NCBI RefSeq assembly: GCF_016745395.1
Contig: NZ_JAERVJ010000002.1
Coordinates: forward strand, 186,001 to 250,000
Length of the DNA: 64,000 nucleotides
Source of the DNA: Methylocystis sp. Sn-Cys
GTDB lineage: Bacteria; Pseudomonadota; Alphaproteobacteria; Rhizobiales; Beijerinckiaceae
Direction: 5' to 3'
This document shows, piece after piece, positions 44,231-55,496 of the stretch; the first letter of the stretch is position 1, and each line of letters begins with the position of its first letter. A program made the translations under genes and the position numbers. The notes beneath the pieces are model-generated. The model was not told where the DNA came from. It worked only from the letters and a program-made list of their open reading frames with translations, and did not search any database.

Positions 44231-44334
44231 GTCATTCCCGGCGGGCTGAAAGCCCGACCGGGAATCCAGAGCCGCAAAAGCGCTGATGCAGCTCTGGATT
44301 CCCGATCGCTCGCTGCGCGAGCGTCGGGAATGAC
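44231..44334. repeat. Palindromic repeat family B, copy 6 (inverted)
   Basis: The copy reads in reverse: GTCATTCCCGGCGGGCTGAA on the left, GCGAGCGTCGGGAATGAC on the right. Its outer flanks TTTCCGATTGAACTG and GCTTGATTGG match the family B flanks inverted. A second left half-copy follows at about 44361-44384. Confidence 0.88.
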
Positions 44335-44405
44335 ACGAGATTCGCTTGATTGGTTCGGCGCCATTCCCGACGCTCGCGCAGTTTAGACACAGAGGAAATC
44401 ACCGC

Positions 44406-44488
44406 CGTCATTGCGAGGAGGCGGAGCCGACGAAGCAATCCAGGGCCACATCGCAGCCCTGGATTGCTTCGCTTCGCTCGCAATGACG
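44406..44488. repeat. Palindromic repeat family A, copy 4
   Basis: 83-bp element, directly behind a family B left half at about 44361-44384. Confidence 0.9.
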
Positions 44489-44559
44489 GGCGCTGGGCAA
44501 AACCAGCGCTTCAGCGGATCTCGTATCAGCCTGACGTTTTATTGCCGGATTCGCGGCAA

Positions 44560-45189
44560 CTATCGGTGCTCCAGCACCGTCTTCGACGCCACGGTCGAAT
44601 CCGCGTTGAGCTTGTAGACGATCGGCACGCCGGTCGCGAGCTCCAGCGTCGTCACGCTTTCGGGCGTCATCTGCTCCAGCACCATGCAGAGCGCGCGCAG
44701 CGAATTGCCATGCGCCGCGACCAGAACGCGTTCGCCGCGCATCACCGGCGGCAAAATACGCTGGACGTAAAAGGGCACGACGCGCGCGACCGTATCTTTG
44801 AGGCTCTCGCCGCCGGGCGGGGGCACGTCATAGGAACGCCGCCACAGGCGCACCTGCTCCTCGCCCCATTTCTCGCGCGCCTCGTCCTTGTTGAGCCCGG
44901 AGAGATCGCCGTAATGGCGCTCGTTCAGCGCGCGATCTTTGACCGTCGGCACATTGGACTGACCCAGCTCCTCGAAGATGAGCTGCAGCGTATGTTGCGC
45001 GCGCAGCAGCGCCGAGGTGAAGCCGGCGCTGAACAGCAGATCGAGTTTCCTCAATTCACGCCCGGCGCGACGCGCCTCCTCGACGCCGAGCGGCGTGAGG
45101 TCCGGATTTTTCCAGCCGGTGAACAGATTTTTGGCGTTCCATTCGCTCTGACCGTGCCGGACGAGGACAAGCGTGCGGTTCATGCTCAT
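44560..45189 (-). CDS. gpmA: 2,3-bisphosphoglycerate-dependent phosphoglycerate mutase
   Basis: The 209-residue enzyme has the phospho-His motif [11 protein letters not shown], the EWN...[14 protein letters not shown] stretch, [20 protein letters not shown] and [15 protein letters not shown]. It interconverts 3- and 2-phosphoglycerate in glycolysis and gluconeogenesis. I chose ATG 45189 (MSMNRTLV), 16 nt after the dapB stop; 45183 is an alternative. It is the second gene of a dapB-gpmA unit. Confidence 0.95.
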   Translation of the reverse strand: MSMNRTLVLVRHGQSEWNAKNLFTGWKNPDLTPLGVEEARRAGRELRKLDLLFSAGFTSALLRAQHTLQLIFEELGQSNVPTVKDRALNERHYGDLSGLNKDEAREKWGEEQVRLWRRSYDVPPPGGESLKDTVARVVPFYVQRILPPVMRGERVLVAAHGNSLRALCMVLEQMTPESVTTLELATGVPIVYKLNADSTVASKTVLEHR

Positions 45190-45205
45190 GTCGGTCTCGC
45201 AAATC

Positions 45206-46021
45206 TCACGCGCCGGAAAGGCCCAGCACATCAGCCATGGAATAGAGCCCGGGCGCTTTTTCCCGCGTCCAGAGCGCCGCCGCGATGGCGCCGCGCGCGA
45301 AAATGCCGCGATCCTCGGCGCGGTGGGAGAGCTCGATGCGCTCGCCCATGCCCGCGAAGATCACCGTATGCTCGCCGACGACCGAGCCGCCGCGTAGCGC
45401 GGCGAAGCCGATGTCGCCGGCCTTGCGCGGCCCGGTGAGCCCGTCGCGGCCGCGCGCGCTATGCTCGGCGAGATCGATCCCCCTGCCCTTTGCGACGGCC
45501 TCGCCCAGCAGCAGCGCCGTGCCCGAGGGGGCGTCCACCTTCATCTTGTGATGCATCTCGACGATCTCGGCGTCCCAGCCGGGCCCCAGCGCCTTGGCCG
45601 CCTTCTCGACGAGGACCGCCAGCAGATTGACGCCGAGGCTCATATTGCCGGAGCGCACGACAACCGTCTCGCGGGCGGCTTCGGCGATCGTCGCGAGTTC
45701 TTCCGGGGCAAGGCCGGTCGTGCCGATGACATGGGCGACGCGCTTTTTGGCGCAAACCTTGGCGACAGCCACAGTCGCCGCGGGCGCTGAGAAGTCGATG
45801 ACCGCATCGGCCTGCGAAAGCGCCGACTCTATGTCGCTCGTCACCGGCACGCCGTTGGGCGCCTGCCCGAAGGCGGCGCCGCTGTCGGCGCCGATTGCGG
45901 GCGACCCTTCGCGCTCCACAGCCGCGACGAGCCGCACGCCCAGCGTGTCGGGGATGGCCCGCGTCAGCATACAGCCCATACGGCCCGCCGGGCCCACCAC
46001 GACCAGACGCAAATCGCTCAT
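45206..46021 (-). CDS. dapB: 4-Hydroxy-tetrahydrodipicolinate reductase
   Basis: The 271-residue product starts [18 protein letters not shown] with the NAD(P)H-binding G-x-x-G-x-M-G and has [33 protein letters not shown] (the catalytic H-H-x-x-K-x-D-x-P-S-G-T-A region), and [14 protein letters not shown]. It reduces the dihydrodipicolinate precursor of lysine and meso-diaminopimelate. The start at 46021 is fixed by the Rossmann N-terminus; the open frame reaches further but antisense to nothing coding. gpmA follows 16 nt downstream. Confidence 0.96.
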   Translation of the reverse strand: MSDLRLVVVGPAGRMGCMLTRAIPDTLGVRLVAAVEREGSPAIGADSGAAFGQAPNGVPVTSDIESALSQADAVIDFSAPAATVAVAKVCAKKRVAHVIGTTGLAPEELATIAEAARETVVVRSGNMSLGVNLLAVLVEKAAKALGPGWDAEIVEMHHKMKVDAPSGTALLLGEAVAKGRGIDLAEHSARGRDGLTGPRKAGDIGFAALRGGSVVGEHTVIFAGMGERIELSHRAEDRGIFARGAIAAALWTREKAPGLYSMADVLGLSGA

Positions 46022-46170
46022 CTCTTCAAGCCCTCGCCTGCGGCATGCATCAAGACGCGCGAACCGGCGACTCGGGCCTTCTACGCGTATCTCCCTATAC
46101 AGACCGGAGGGCCTCAAGAGAAGCCTTCCCATTGTCGCGGCGCCAAAGCGCTTACTGCCCGTACGGGTAG

Positions 46171-46713
46171 TTACTTCTTCGGCCGGAAGGCTTTCACCCG
46201 CGCCGGGTCCGTCTCGATATAGGCGGCGCCGATGAGGTCGAGGCAATAGGGCACGGCGGGCATAACCGCGTTCAGGCACAGCTCTATGGCGGCTGGTTTT
46301 CCGGGCAGGTTGATGACCAGGCATTTGCCGCGATGCGCCGCAAGCTGGCGCGAGAGAATGGCGGTCGGCGTCTGCGCGAGCGAGACCTGCCGCATCAGCT
46401 CGCCGAAACCCGGCAGCTCGCGCGGACAGGCGGCGAGCGTCGCCTCCGGCGTCAGATCGCGCGGGCTCGGACCCGTGCCGCCGGTCGTTACCACGAGGTC
46501 GCAGCCGACAGCGTCGGCGAGATCGATCAGCGTATCCCGCACGCTCTCGAACCCATCCGGGATCACCCGGCGCTCGATGCGGAAGGGCGTCGTCAGGACG
46601 GAGGTGAGATAGGCCTCGATCGCCGGCCCGCTCTCGTCCTTGTAGACGCCGGCGCTGGCCCGGTCGGAGGCGGTGACGACGCCGATAACGGCGGGGCGTT
46701 TGTTGTCGGTCAT
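46171..46713 (-). CDS. mog: Molybdopterin adenylyltransferase Mog/MoaB
   Basis: The 180-residue product has [20 protein letters not shown] and [19 protein letters not shown], the molybdopterin-binding signature, followed by [20 protein letters not shown]. It adenylates molybdopterin before molybdenum insertion. I chose ATG 46713 ([13 protein letters not shown]); the frame extends to 46779 without support. It lies 149 nt upstream of dapB on the same strand. Confidence 0.92.
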   Translation of the reverse strand: MTDNKRPAVIGVVTASDRASAGVYKDESGPAIEAYLTSVLTTPFRIERRVIPDGFESVRDTLIDLADAVGCDLVVTTGGTGPSPRDLTPEATLAACPRELPGFGELMRQVSLAQTPTAILSRQLAAHRGKCLVINLPGKPAAIELCLNAVMPAVPYCLDLIGAAYIETDPARVKAFRPKK

Positions 46714-47058
46714 GCGTTGAGTTCTCCCCCGAGCCTTTTGGCGCCTCGCCGCCCATTTGTCAGCCTCTCTCGATGGCAAGACATATGCGAGACGATATGG
46801 CTGGCTGCCGCCGAATACGCCAACATGAGCATCGTTTTATCGATAATCTAAAGACAGGCGTCGCCGCATGTTCTTAAATGAGGCGATTATGCGCCATGAA
46901 TAGGTAGAAGTGTATCAGGACATTTTCGCCACATTCCGCCTCTAGACACCGCATCCTCACTTCCAACCATGCCTGATCGAAATGAGATGGACGCATCTAA
47001 TATGGATGCGCTCAAATCTTTATTTCGTGGAATGGCCTCACAAGGAGCTGAATACGGA
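46714..47058. other. Intergenic region between divergent mog and rlpA
   Basis: 345 bases with no supported gene. It is more AT-rich than the flanks near 46850-46930 and must hold both divergent promoters, but I could not define a clear -35/-10 pair. Confidence 0.45.
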
Positions 47059-47559
47059 ATGAAGCGTGTTTCTGTTGTCGTAGCCGCGTTAGGTCTGATG
47101 AGTGTTCCCGCCGCCGCTCAGGATTTTGTTTCACAACTCTTCGGCGGTTCCGACGCTGCCCCGCAACAACAGCAGTCCATCCCATCGCGTCACCACGGCC
47201 GCCACGCCGCAAGCGACGACAACGTCTTCGGCTACGCCATGCCCGAGAACGCGCGCTCTTTCGTGGCCAACGCCTCCTATTATGGCGGCGGCCCGCGCAA
47301 ATATGAGCCCAACAGCCACACGGCGAACGGCGAGCGCTTCAATCAATGGGGCCTGACCGCCGCCCATCGCACCCTTCCGCTTGGCACGCGGCTGCTCGTT
47401 TCGCATGGCGGCCGCTCGGTCGTCGTGCGGGTCAATGATCGCGGCCCGGCGGCCTGGACCGGCCGCAGCCTCGATCTCTCGCGCGGCGCCGCCTCGCGGA
47501 TCGGCCTCATTTCTGCCGGCACGGGCGCCGTGCATGTGCAGGTGCTCGGCCGCAGCTAA
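47059..47559 (+). CDS. rlpA: RlpA-like septal/rare lipoprotein A family protein
   Basis: The 166-residue protein begins MKRVSVVVAALGLMSVPAAA (signal; no lipobox Cys) and has a double-psi beta-barrel (about 65-166): VANASYYGGG, HTANGERFNQWGLTAAHRTLPLGTRL-type sequence, and VRVNDRGPAAWTGRSLDLSRGAA. RlpA enzymes cleave naked peptidoglycan glycan strands at the septum. It has no C-terminal SPOR domain, so it is a short version. I took ATG 47059; upstream in-frame ATGs at 46969 lack signal character. Confidence 0.88.
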   Translation: MKRVSVVVAALGLMSVPAAAQDFVSQLFGGSDAAPQQQQSIPSRHHGRHAASDDNVFGYAMPENARSFVANASYYGGGPRKYEPNSHTANGERFNQWGLTAAHRTLPLGTRLLVSHGGRSVVVRVNDRGPAAWTGRSLDLSRGAASRIGLISAGTGAVHVQVLGRS

Positions 47560-47633
47560 GACGCATGAGCGGCGCCCGGCCTTGGAGGTCGGGCGCCTCG
47601 ACGAATGCGGGTTCCGCTTGATTGGTTCACCGC

Positions 47634-47716
47634 CGTCATTGCGAGGAGCGTCAGCGACGAAGCAATCCAGGGCAGCTACGGCGGCCCTGGATTGCTTCGC
47701 TTCACTCGCAATGACG
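47634..47716. repeat. Palindromic repeat family A, copy 5
   Basis: 83-bp copy with a variant left end (GAGGAGCGTCAGCGACGAAG) and TTCACTCGCAATGACG on the right. GCTTGATTGGTTC lies just upstream, the family B left flank, without the B core. Confidence 0.85.
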
Positions 47717-47745
47717 GGCGCTGAGCATAAGTCGCCAGCATCCGC

Positions 47746-49797
47746 TCAGGCGGCCGCATCCCCTCTTCGTTCGGTCAGCCAATCTCTGATCTCGTCGATT
47801 GGTTTTGGTTCGCTGTACCGGAACCCTTGCAAGCACTGACAACCGGCCAGCCGCAATAAATCCGCTTGTTCTTCGGTCTCGACCCCCTCGGCCGTTACCG
47901 CCATGTCCAACCCATTCGCGATGTAGATCGCGCCGGCGACGAGCACGCCGGCTTTTTTGTCGGTCGCGACCCGACCGGCGAGGGACTTGTCGATCTTGAT
48001 CCTGTCGAACCCATATCGTTGCAGATAGGCGATGCTCGTATAACCGACGCCGAAGTCGTCCAGAGCGATCGAAACGCCCATGCCTTTGAGCGACGCGATC
48101 ACAGCCATCGCCCGCTCGGGATGATCGATCAGATAGCCCTCGGTCAGTTCGAACTCGAGGCGCTGCGCGGGAAAACTAGTCTCGGCGAGAACGGCGGCGA
48201 TCTTCGCTTCGAAGTCCGCATCGCGGAATTGCGCCGGGGAAACATTGACGCTGAGATTTAGCCCGTCGGCCTCGAGAATATCCTGGCAGGCCCGCCGCAG
48301 AACGAAAAGCCCCAGCGGATTGATCAAGCCGCTCGCCTCGGCGACGCAGATGAATTGGTCGGGACCGATGGCGCCGGCCGGACGGCGCGGCCATCGCAAC
48401 AGCGCCTCCACCGAGACGATGTCTTTCCCCTCGGCGTCGACGATCGGCTGATAGAAGACCTCGAATTGTCCGTCGATCAGTCCTTGCCGGATTTCTCCTT
48501 CGAGTTCCTGCTGTCTGTGACGTGCGGCGTCGAGCGCGGCTGAATAGACTCTTACGCCCGCTTTGCCATTTTCTTTGACGTCGTACATGGCCGCATCGGC
48601 CCGGCGAAATAATTCCCCGGCGTCACATGCGCCTTGCGCGGCGCAGGCGATGCCGACGCTGGCCCCAATTTGGATGGCGCGCTCTCTGATCCGGATCGGC
48701 TCGGTGAGATTCGCCACGACACGCGCTGCGAACATATCGGCCTGCGCCGCCGCGTCGCTCGCCGAAATCAGCGCCGCAAACTCGTCGCCGCCGAGGCGCG
48801 CCAGGACAGCGCCTTCAGGCAGCAAGCGCTGGAGTTCGGCTGCGACGATCTCGATCACCCTGTCGCCCGTTTCGTGGCCGTAGGCGTCGTTGACGTCTTT
48901 GAAGCCGTCCAGATCGACGAATATCACCGCAATCTGCGTATGCGCTTCCCCGCTCGCCCGATGCATCTCATCGAGTTGCGACATGAGCGCTCGGCGGTTC
49001 GGCAGCCCGCTCAACGCATCGAGATTGGCCAGCCGAAGATTCTCTTCGCTGAGACGCTGTGTCTCTTCCTGCTTTTCGAGCAGGGAGCGGCGCGACGAGA
49101 CGAGATTGGCGAAATCGCGATTGTAGATCATCAGGATCACGATCATGCCAAGGGAAACGAGCGCAAGATTGATCGCCGCCGATCTGAAATGCCCTTCTTG
49201 GGCGAAGAAAAAATAGAGGCTGAAGGGAGCGACGCCGAACAATGTGACGCTCAAAGCTGCGGACCGTAGATGCATCAGGCAGAAAGCGCCGCTGATCAGC
49301 GACAGGCCGAGGAAAAACACCAACTGGCCCTGGGCGTAAGCATCGCCATAAGGGAACAGCGCCATTCCCCACGCGATGAAGGCCAGAGCCGATATGAAAG
49401 CGAGCCTGTTCGTGCGTCGCATATAGAGGACGACGACGTCGTCGGAGACGGCGGCGCGGCCGATGCGCCACCAAGCAACGCCGCGTCCGAGACCGGCCAG
49501 ACACAAGGCAAGCGGCAAGTAAACGGAAATCCAGGGATGACCGAATTTCGCGAATGTAAACACGACAGCGGCCGTATTGATCGACAGTATAATATAAAGA
49601 AGGGGGATTTGCTTGGCGAAAGCATGAAACTGCGCCCGCACAAGCTCCATATCATCGGTCGGCGCTTGAAAAAGCCGAACGAATTTGGCGGCAATTTCTC
49701 TTCCCAAGGCCTTCGATCCTTGTATCCAAGCCCGCGGGCCGGAGGCGCGCTGCGGCGCGAAAAGCCGAAGATTACGAAGAGCGCGTGCATAAGTCAT
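47746..49797 (-). CDS. Membrane-bound GGDEF-EAL diguanylate cyclase/phosphodiesterase
   Basis: The 683-residue protein has a membrane N-terminus with about six helices (about 60-230), a GGDEF domain (about 250-415; active ARLGGDEFAAL, no RxxD inhibitory site in the usual position), and an EAL domain (about 430-680; SVEALLRW, SVNVSPAQFRD, EFELTEGYL, LDDFGVGYTS, DKSLAGR) with all main catalytic residues. It can in principle both make and degrade cyclic di-GMP. It is divergent from the chitin-binding protein gene; a 24-bp AT-rich palindrome separates them. Confidence 0.93.
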   Translation of the reverse strand: MTYARALRNLRLFAPQRASGPRAWIQGSKALGREIAAKFVRLFQAPTDDMELVRAQFHAFAKQIPLLYIILSINTAAVVFTFAKFGHPWISVYLPLALCLAGLGRGVAWWRIGRAAVSDDVVVLYMRRTNRLAFISALAFIAWGMALFPYGDAYAQGQLVFFLGLSLISGAFCLMHLRSAALSVTLFGVAPFSLYFFFAQEGHFRSAAINLALVSLGMIVILMIYNRDFANLVSSRRSLLEKQEETQRLSEENLRLANLDALSGLPNRRALMSQLDEMHRASGEAHTQIAVIFVDLDGFKDVNDAYGHETGDRVIEIVAAELQRLLPEGAVLARLGGDEFAALISASDAAAQADMFAARVVANLTEPIRIRERAIQIGASVGIACAAQGACDAGELFRRADAAMYDVKENGKAGVRVYSAALDAARHRQQELEGEIRQGLIDGQFEVFYQPIVDAEGKDIVSVEALLRWPRRPAGAIGPDQFICVAEASGLINPLGLFVLRRACQDILEADGLNLSVNVSPAQFRDADFEAKIAAVLAETSFPAQRLEFELTEGYLIDHPERAMAVIASLKGMGVSIALDDFGVGYTSIAYLQRYGFDRIKIDKSLAGRVATDKKAGVLVAGAIYIANGLDMAVTAEGVETEEQADLLRLAGCQCLQGFRYSEPKPIDEIRDWLTERRGDAAA

Positions 49798-49884
49798 TAA
49801 CTGAAAAGGATTTGGAGCTGCGCCGTTGGGGTCGGCGACGCCGCGGGCCGCCGCTTCGTTTATATTTACGCCGCCGACTATTCC

Positions 49885-49908
49885 ATAAAATTATTCGAAT
49901 AATTTTAT
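49885..49908. promoter_or_regulatory. Perfect 24-bp AT-rich palindrome in divergent gap
   Basis: The sequence ATAAAATTATTC followed by its exact reverse complement makes a perfect palindrome in otherwise GC-rich DNA. It sits 88 bp upstream of the GGDEF-EAL start and about 100-120 bp upstream of the chitin-binding gene. It could be a regulator binding site or a bidirectional terminator. Confidence 0.5.
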
Positions 49909-50007
49909 AGTATTTTTTCAGATATCTGGCGCCAACGGATGTATACAAGCTAGGTCGTGGCGCTCGAAGAGCGTCAGATGTTCCTTCCTATTCCAATTGG
50001 TGCCAGA

Positions 50008-51726
50008 ATGACCAACCAGCGTTTAAAGGCGCAACTGGTTACGACCGTCATCGGATGCTTGATTAGCCCGTCGACCTTCGCCGCCAATTCCTGTCCGGCT
50101 CCCTGGAGCGCGTCGGCCACCTATGCCTCGCCGGGCAATCTCGTCAGCGAAAACGCGCTCGTCTATCGAAACAATTGGTGGACGCAAGGCGACGAGCCCG
50201 CCACCCATAACGGCGTCTATCCTGGCTCTGGCCAGCCGTGGACCAATGTCGGCGCCTGCGGCTCCTGCGTATCCGCGCCGCCGGCCCCCACTGGTCTGGC
50301 GGCCTCCGGAACGACGAGCGCCGCCACGACGCTGAGCTGGAGCGCCGTCACGGTCCCGTCCTGCGTCGTGACCGGCTACAAGGTTTACAAGAACGGCGCC
50401 CTGCTCGGGACCGTCACCGGCGCCAGCGTCGCCGTCTCCAATCTCTCGCCCGCTACGAGTTATAGCTTTGCGGTCGCGGCGGTGGACGCCGCCGGCGACT
50501 CGCCGCAATCGTCGCCGATCACTGTGACGACGCAAAGCGCCAGCGGCGGCGGCGGCGGCGGCAGTACCGGCGGCTCCAGCCAAAGCTCGGGAACGATCAA
50601 CTTCCATCTCTGGCTCGGCGTGAACACGGCGCAGGATTCCCTCACGCTGACGGGCGGCAATTTCGACGATCTGATCGCCTCGAACGTCATCGCCGGCGTG
50701 ATGTATTCTCACCTCGTCAAGGAAGGCTTCCCCGGCGTTCAGTTCAACAACGACTATCTGATCGGCTCGATTTTCGCGCAGCTTTTGCAGGAGAATATCG
50801 AGACACAGCTCTATACGTCGAGCTCGGATCTGATCGATCCGTCGCCGCTGCAACAGGCGGTGATGGGGGTTGGCCAAGGCGGGCCCTATCAGATCAATAA
50901 TTATGCGGCGGATATGGTCTCCGGCAGCTACAATCCGGACGGGCATTCGCTCATCAATTATGTCGCGATCCAGAAAAACATCGGCTTCACCATCGCCAAT
51001 GCCGCGCAGCAACACACGCTGTCGACGCCCGGCTCCTTCAACAACAAATATTACGGGCCGATGTTGCCGGCCTTCTTCCACTACAACGATCTTGTCGCGC
51101 TGAACGTCACTGGAAAGGGCGCGGGCGGCTGGGTCACGCCGTGGGAGCCGGATTTCGACAATGCGCTGATCAGATTCAAGACGCTGCCGAACAGCTTCCT
51201 CGAAGTGATCGCCAATGCGGCCTACAACCAGGGCTTTTACGGACCTTTGGTGTCCCGTTACAGCAAGCTCGGCGCGAGCGCGACGGCGGCCACGGTGGCC
51301 TCGGTCAATTCCTACGCCTCGGTCTGGGGGAGCACGGACACTTATGCGCAGTATCCGTATCAGGTGCACTATTACCTGGATCAGCTCTACGGAAACCCGA
51401 TCCCCACGACGAGCCCTACCGCCGTCGTCACGCCGCAGAACCACGTCGTCATCAGCATGAGCGCGCTGGCGAATGTGTTTTCCAAGGTCGTCCAGACGCT
51501 CGACTATTCGAACGGAACGGCGCCCGCGCAAATGTTCACCGCCAATCAGGCCGCGGCGGCGTTCACGTCGAGCCTGACGAAGAACGCCGTATCGACGACA
51601 GCCTCGCTCGATTTGAGCAACGCCTCGTCGCGCGCGGTGATGTTCGCGGTGATCGACAATGCATTGTCGAATCTGGAGACGGCGGTCGGCATGAAGTTCA
51701 ACGCCACGACCTTGTCGCAGCTTTGA
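50008..51726 (+). CDS. Secreted protein with chitin-binding module, FnIII domain and unrecognised C-terminal domain
   Basis: The 572-residue protein has a signal (MTNQRLKAQLVTTVIGCLIS.. PSTFAAN), a carbohydrate-binding module of CBM5/12 type (about 30-85: PAPWSASATYASPGNLVSEN and NNWWTQGDEPATH), and a fibronectin type III domain (about 95-175: PTGLAASGT, LSWSAVTVPSC, ATSYSFAVAAVDAAGDSP). A Gly/Ser linker (SGGGGGGSTGGSS) leads to a 370-residue domain with HLWLGVNTAQDSL, VGQGGPYQINNYAADMV and ENIETQLY. This resembles a glycoside hydrolase or lysozyme-like module but I do not recognise it. The start is ATG 50008 or an in-frame ATG at 49957/49978. Confidence 0.75.
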   Translation: MTNQRLKAQLVTTVIGCLISPSTFAANSCPAPWSASATYASPGNLVSENALVYRNNWWTQGDEPATHNGVYPGSGQPWTNVGACGSCVSAPPAPTGLAASGTTSAATTLSWSAVTVPSCVVTGYKVYKNGALLGTVTGASVAVSNLSPATSYSFAVAAVDAAGDSPQSSPITVTTQSASGGGGGGSTGGSSQSSGTINFHLWLGVNTAQDSLTLTGGNFDDLIASNVIAGVMYSHLVKEGFPGVQFNNDYLIGSIFAQLLQENIETQLYTSSSDLIDPSPLQQAVMGVGQGGPYQINNYAADMVSGSYNPDGHSLINYVAIQKNIGFTIANAAQQHTLSTPGSFNNKYYGPMLPAFFHYNDLVALNVTGKGAGGWVTPWEPDFDNALIRFKTLPNSFLEVIANAAYNQGFYGPLVSRYSKLGASATAATVASVNSYASVWGSTDTYAQYPYQVHYYLDQLYGNPIPTTSPTAVVTPQNHVVISMSALANVFSKVVQTLDYSNGTAPAQMFTANQAAAAFTSSLTKNAVSTTASLDLSNASSRAVMFAVIDNALSNLETAVGMKFNATTLSQL

Positions 51727-51760
51727 GGCGGTTCCGCTTGAACCGCTCACGTGGGGTTCT

Positions 51761-51860
51761 GTCATTCCCGGCGGGCGCAGCCCGACCGGGAATCCAGAGC
51801 CAAAATTGCAATGGTTGCTCTGGATTCCCGATCGCTCGCTTTGCGAGCGTCGGGAATGAC
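51761..51860. repeat. Palindromic repeat family B, copy 7 (inverted)
   Basis: Reverse-orientation copy with GTCATTCCCGGCGGGCGCAG on the left and GCGAGCGTCGGGAATGAC on the right; upstream flank CCGCTTGAACCGCTC. Confidence 0.88.
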
Positions 51861-51937
51861 AGTGTGGATCACGGCGGAGGCGAAAGGCGCAGGCGCACGC
51901 GTTTTGACCGTGCGCCTGAAATAAGATCAGCGGTTTC

Positions 51938-52972
51938 CTATGTCGCGACGAAGGCGATCGCAATCTGTCCGCCGAGATAATCCGCAACTTGTCTCAGACG
52001 CTCGATTTCTTCTTTGGCGATTTGCCCGTCCGCTCGAATACACCGCTCGATAGCGTCGCTTAGTCGCTGCCTCTTCGGTAGATCGGAGCGGATCGCGTCC
52101 AAAGCATTCCGGACGTCTCGCCATTCGCAGCCAAGGCGGGCAACGTCGAGGATCGCGATTTCAGGGAACTCGTCGATGACTTGGGCAGTATGGGCCGCCG
52201 ACTCGGTTTCCATGAACGCGCGAGCCACCGACGCGATTTTCGCGTCCTCCAGGAAAGCGCTTCCGGCAATCCAGCGAAGCGCCAAAAGGCCCGGGTATAC
52301 TTCCCGCCTCTGCAATGCCAGCAACTCAGCGAGCTTCTCGATCCGCGCGCGTTCAACATCTGGCGCGCGATCAGTTATCCCGTCCTTTGGTTTTCGAGGA
52401 ACCTTTTTGAGATTGGAGGGCTTCTTGGTTGGAGACGCCAAGCCGTTCACGGACACGCCGTGTTGATGCAGAAAGACCTGCATGGCCCTGAATGCGTCGT
52501 CGAAAGCGGAGTGGCGGCGTCCCCTGCTCGGGACGCCGATCCGACCGCACACCGCATCGAGGCCCGCCGGACGCCCCCTGCGACGCTCAGCCTGCATCGT
52601 GCAATAGGTCTTTGCATCCGGCCACGTTTCTCTGGCGCTGGCCAGCTCCCGCGACAAGAATTTCAGGTCGAAGTCCGCGTTATGCGCGACCAACAGGTCG
52701 CAGCGAGAGATCATGGATTTGATGAAATGGGCATAAAGAGGAAACGGAGGCTGATGCCTCAAAGTCCAATCGTCATATCCGTGAACCTTGAGCGCCATCG
52801 GATGGCTTGGCACGCCAGGATCGAAAATCAGATGGGTCTCTTCGATTTTCCAAGCTCCGCTCCCGAGGGTCGACGCATCGAGTGCGACTGCGCCGAAGGA
52901 AACGACCCTGTCATCATTGGAAAGACCTGTGGTTTCCACATCGACAAAAAGGATGTTCTTTGGAAGAGACAA
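51938..52972 (-). CDS. DnaQ-like 3'-5' exonuclease with C-terminal TerB-like domain
   Basis: The 344-residue protein begins with a DEDD exonuclease fold: Exo I FVDVETTGLSN, Exo II LVAHNADFDLKFL and Exo III HSAFDDAFRAM (about residues 1-180). The C-terminal part (about 235-340) ends RLSDAIERCIRADGQIAKEE, the pattern of TerB/tellurite-resistance-like helical domains. The two parts are joined by a basic Pro/Lys linker (KKPSNLKKVPRKPKDG). A stand-alone exonuclease of this type may act in repair, RNA turnover or defence; no specific substrate can be given. It stands alone. Confidence 0.82.
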   Translation of the reverse strand: MSLPKNILFVDVETTGLSNDDRVVSFGAVALDASTLGSGAWKIEETHLIFDPGVPSHPMALKVHGYDDWTLRHQPPFPLYAHFIKSMISRCDLLVAHNADFDLKFLSRELASARETWPDAKTYCTMQAERRRGRPAGLDAVCGRIGVPSRGRRHSAFDDAFRAMQVFLHQHGVSVNGLASPTKKPSNLKKVPRKPKDGITDRAPDVERARIEKLAELLALQRREVYPGLLALRWIAGSAFLEDAKIASVARAFMETESAAHTAQVIDEFPEIAILDVARLGCEWRDVRNALDAIRSDLPKRQRLSDAIERCIRADGQIAKEEIERLRQVADYLGGQIAIAFVAT

Positions 52973-53281
52973 AGGCGCCCCTCTGCAAAATTCAAAATAA
53001 GACGCATCCGTGGAAGTCGGACGCGGCCAAGGGCGAAATTATATCAAGTGAGCTGATGCGCCAACGCTATAGGCAAAGCGTCACGATCACAACAGGAACG
53101 CTTAGGAAATCTGCTTGATATGGTCCTTGTCATTCCCGACGCTCGCGAAGCGAGCGATCGGGAATCCAGAGCCGAAACAGTGCTCTTGCGGCTCTGGATT
53201 CCCGGTCGGGCCTTTGGCCCGCCGGGAATGACAAGTCCCGACGCGCGCGGCTCGAGCGGAAATGACAGACCCCTGAGAAAC
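52973..53281. other. Intergenic region upstream of the exonuclease gene, downstream of thiC
   Basis: It holds the exonuclease promoter region and family B copy 8 (53129-53232). I see no other feature. Confidence 0.5.
53129..53232. repeat. Palindromic repeat family B, copy 8
   Basis: Forward copy with intact arms; right end GCCCGCCGGGAATGAC. The left flank CTGCTTGATATGGTCC matches the family flank. Confidence 0.9.
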
Positions 53282-55135
<1,854 letters not shown>

Positions 55136-55202
55136 TCAAAGGGAGCGGATGAGAGCCAGGCGGACGAAGAACGGAATCCGGATGAGGGGCGCGACGCGCC
55201 CT

Positions 55203-55285
55203 GCCCTGGCATTCCCTCCGCCGGCATGACCCGGATCAGGTTCGACGGGTGCTTCTCAGCCGCGCAAGCGGCGCCCCTCGCCATC
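55203..55285 (-). promoter_or_regulatory. TPP (THI-element) riboswitch upstream of thiC
   Basis: On the minus strand the conserved blocks appear in order: GGGGCGCCGC, GGCTGAGAAG, CACCCGTCGAACCTGATCC, GGGTCATGCCGGCG and GAGGGAATGCCAGGGC. They fold into the thiamine pyrophosphate aptamer. It lies 95 nt upstream of thiC, so thiC is expected to be repressed when TPP is plentiful. Confidence 0.94.
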
Positions 55286-55496
55286 GGCGGAAAGCTAGCG
55301 CGTTGGAGTTTCGGGAGCAAGGCCGTCCGGCGCGTCGGCGCTTTCTCCATGCGTGGAACCGGCGTCCAAAACGCCATTTCTCGGGGCGTGCGCCGGGCTC
55401 ATATCTCGCCGCTGTCATAATTCCTTTTTCGAACTGTGCTTTGGACGGCCGAGCGACAAGCTCTAGAGTCCCACGCAAGAATGTCGAGCGCCCCCC
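55286..55496. other. Intergenic region between thiC leader and the 55497 gene
   Basis: 211 bases with the likely divergent promoters of thiC and the small exported protein gene. No gene is supported. Confidence 0.45.

Noticed and set aside
50023-51987. 654-codon minus frame opposite the chitin-binding protein gene
   Set aside because: Antisense to a gene with signal, CBM and FnIII motifs; composition typical of a shadow frame.
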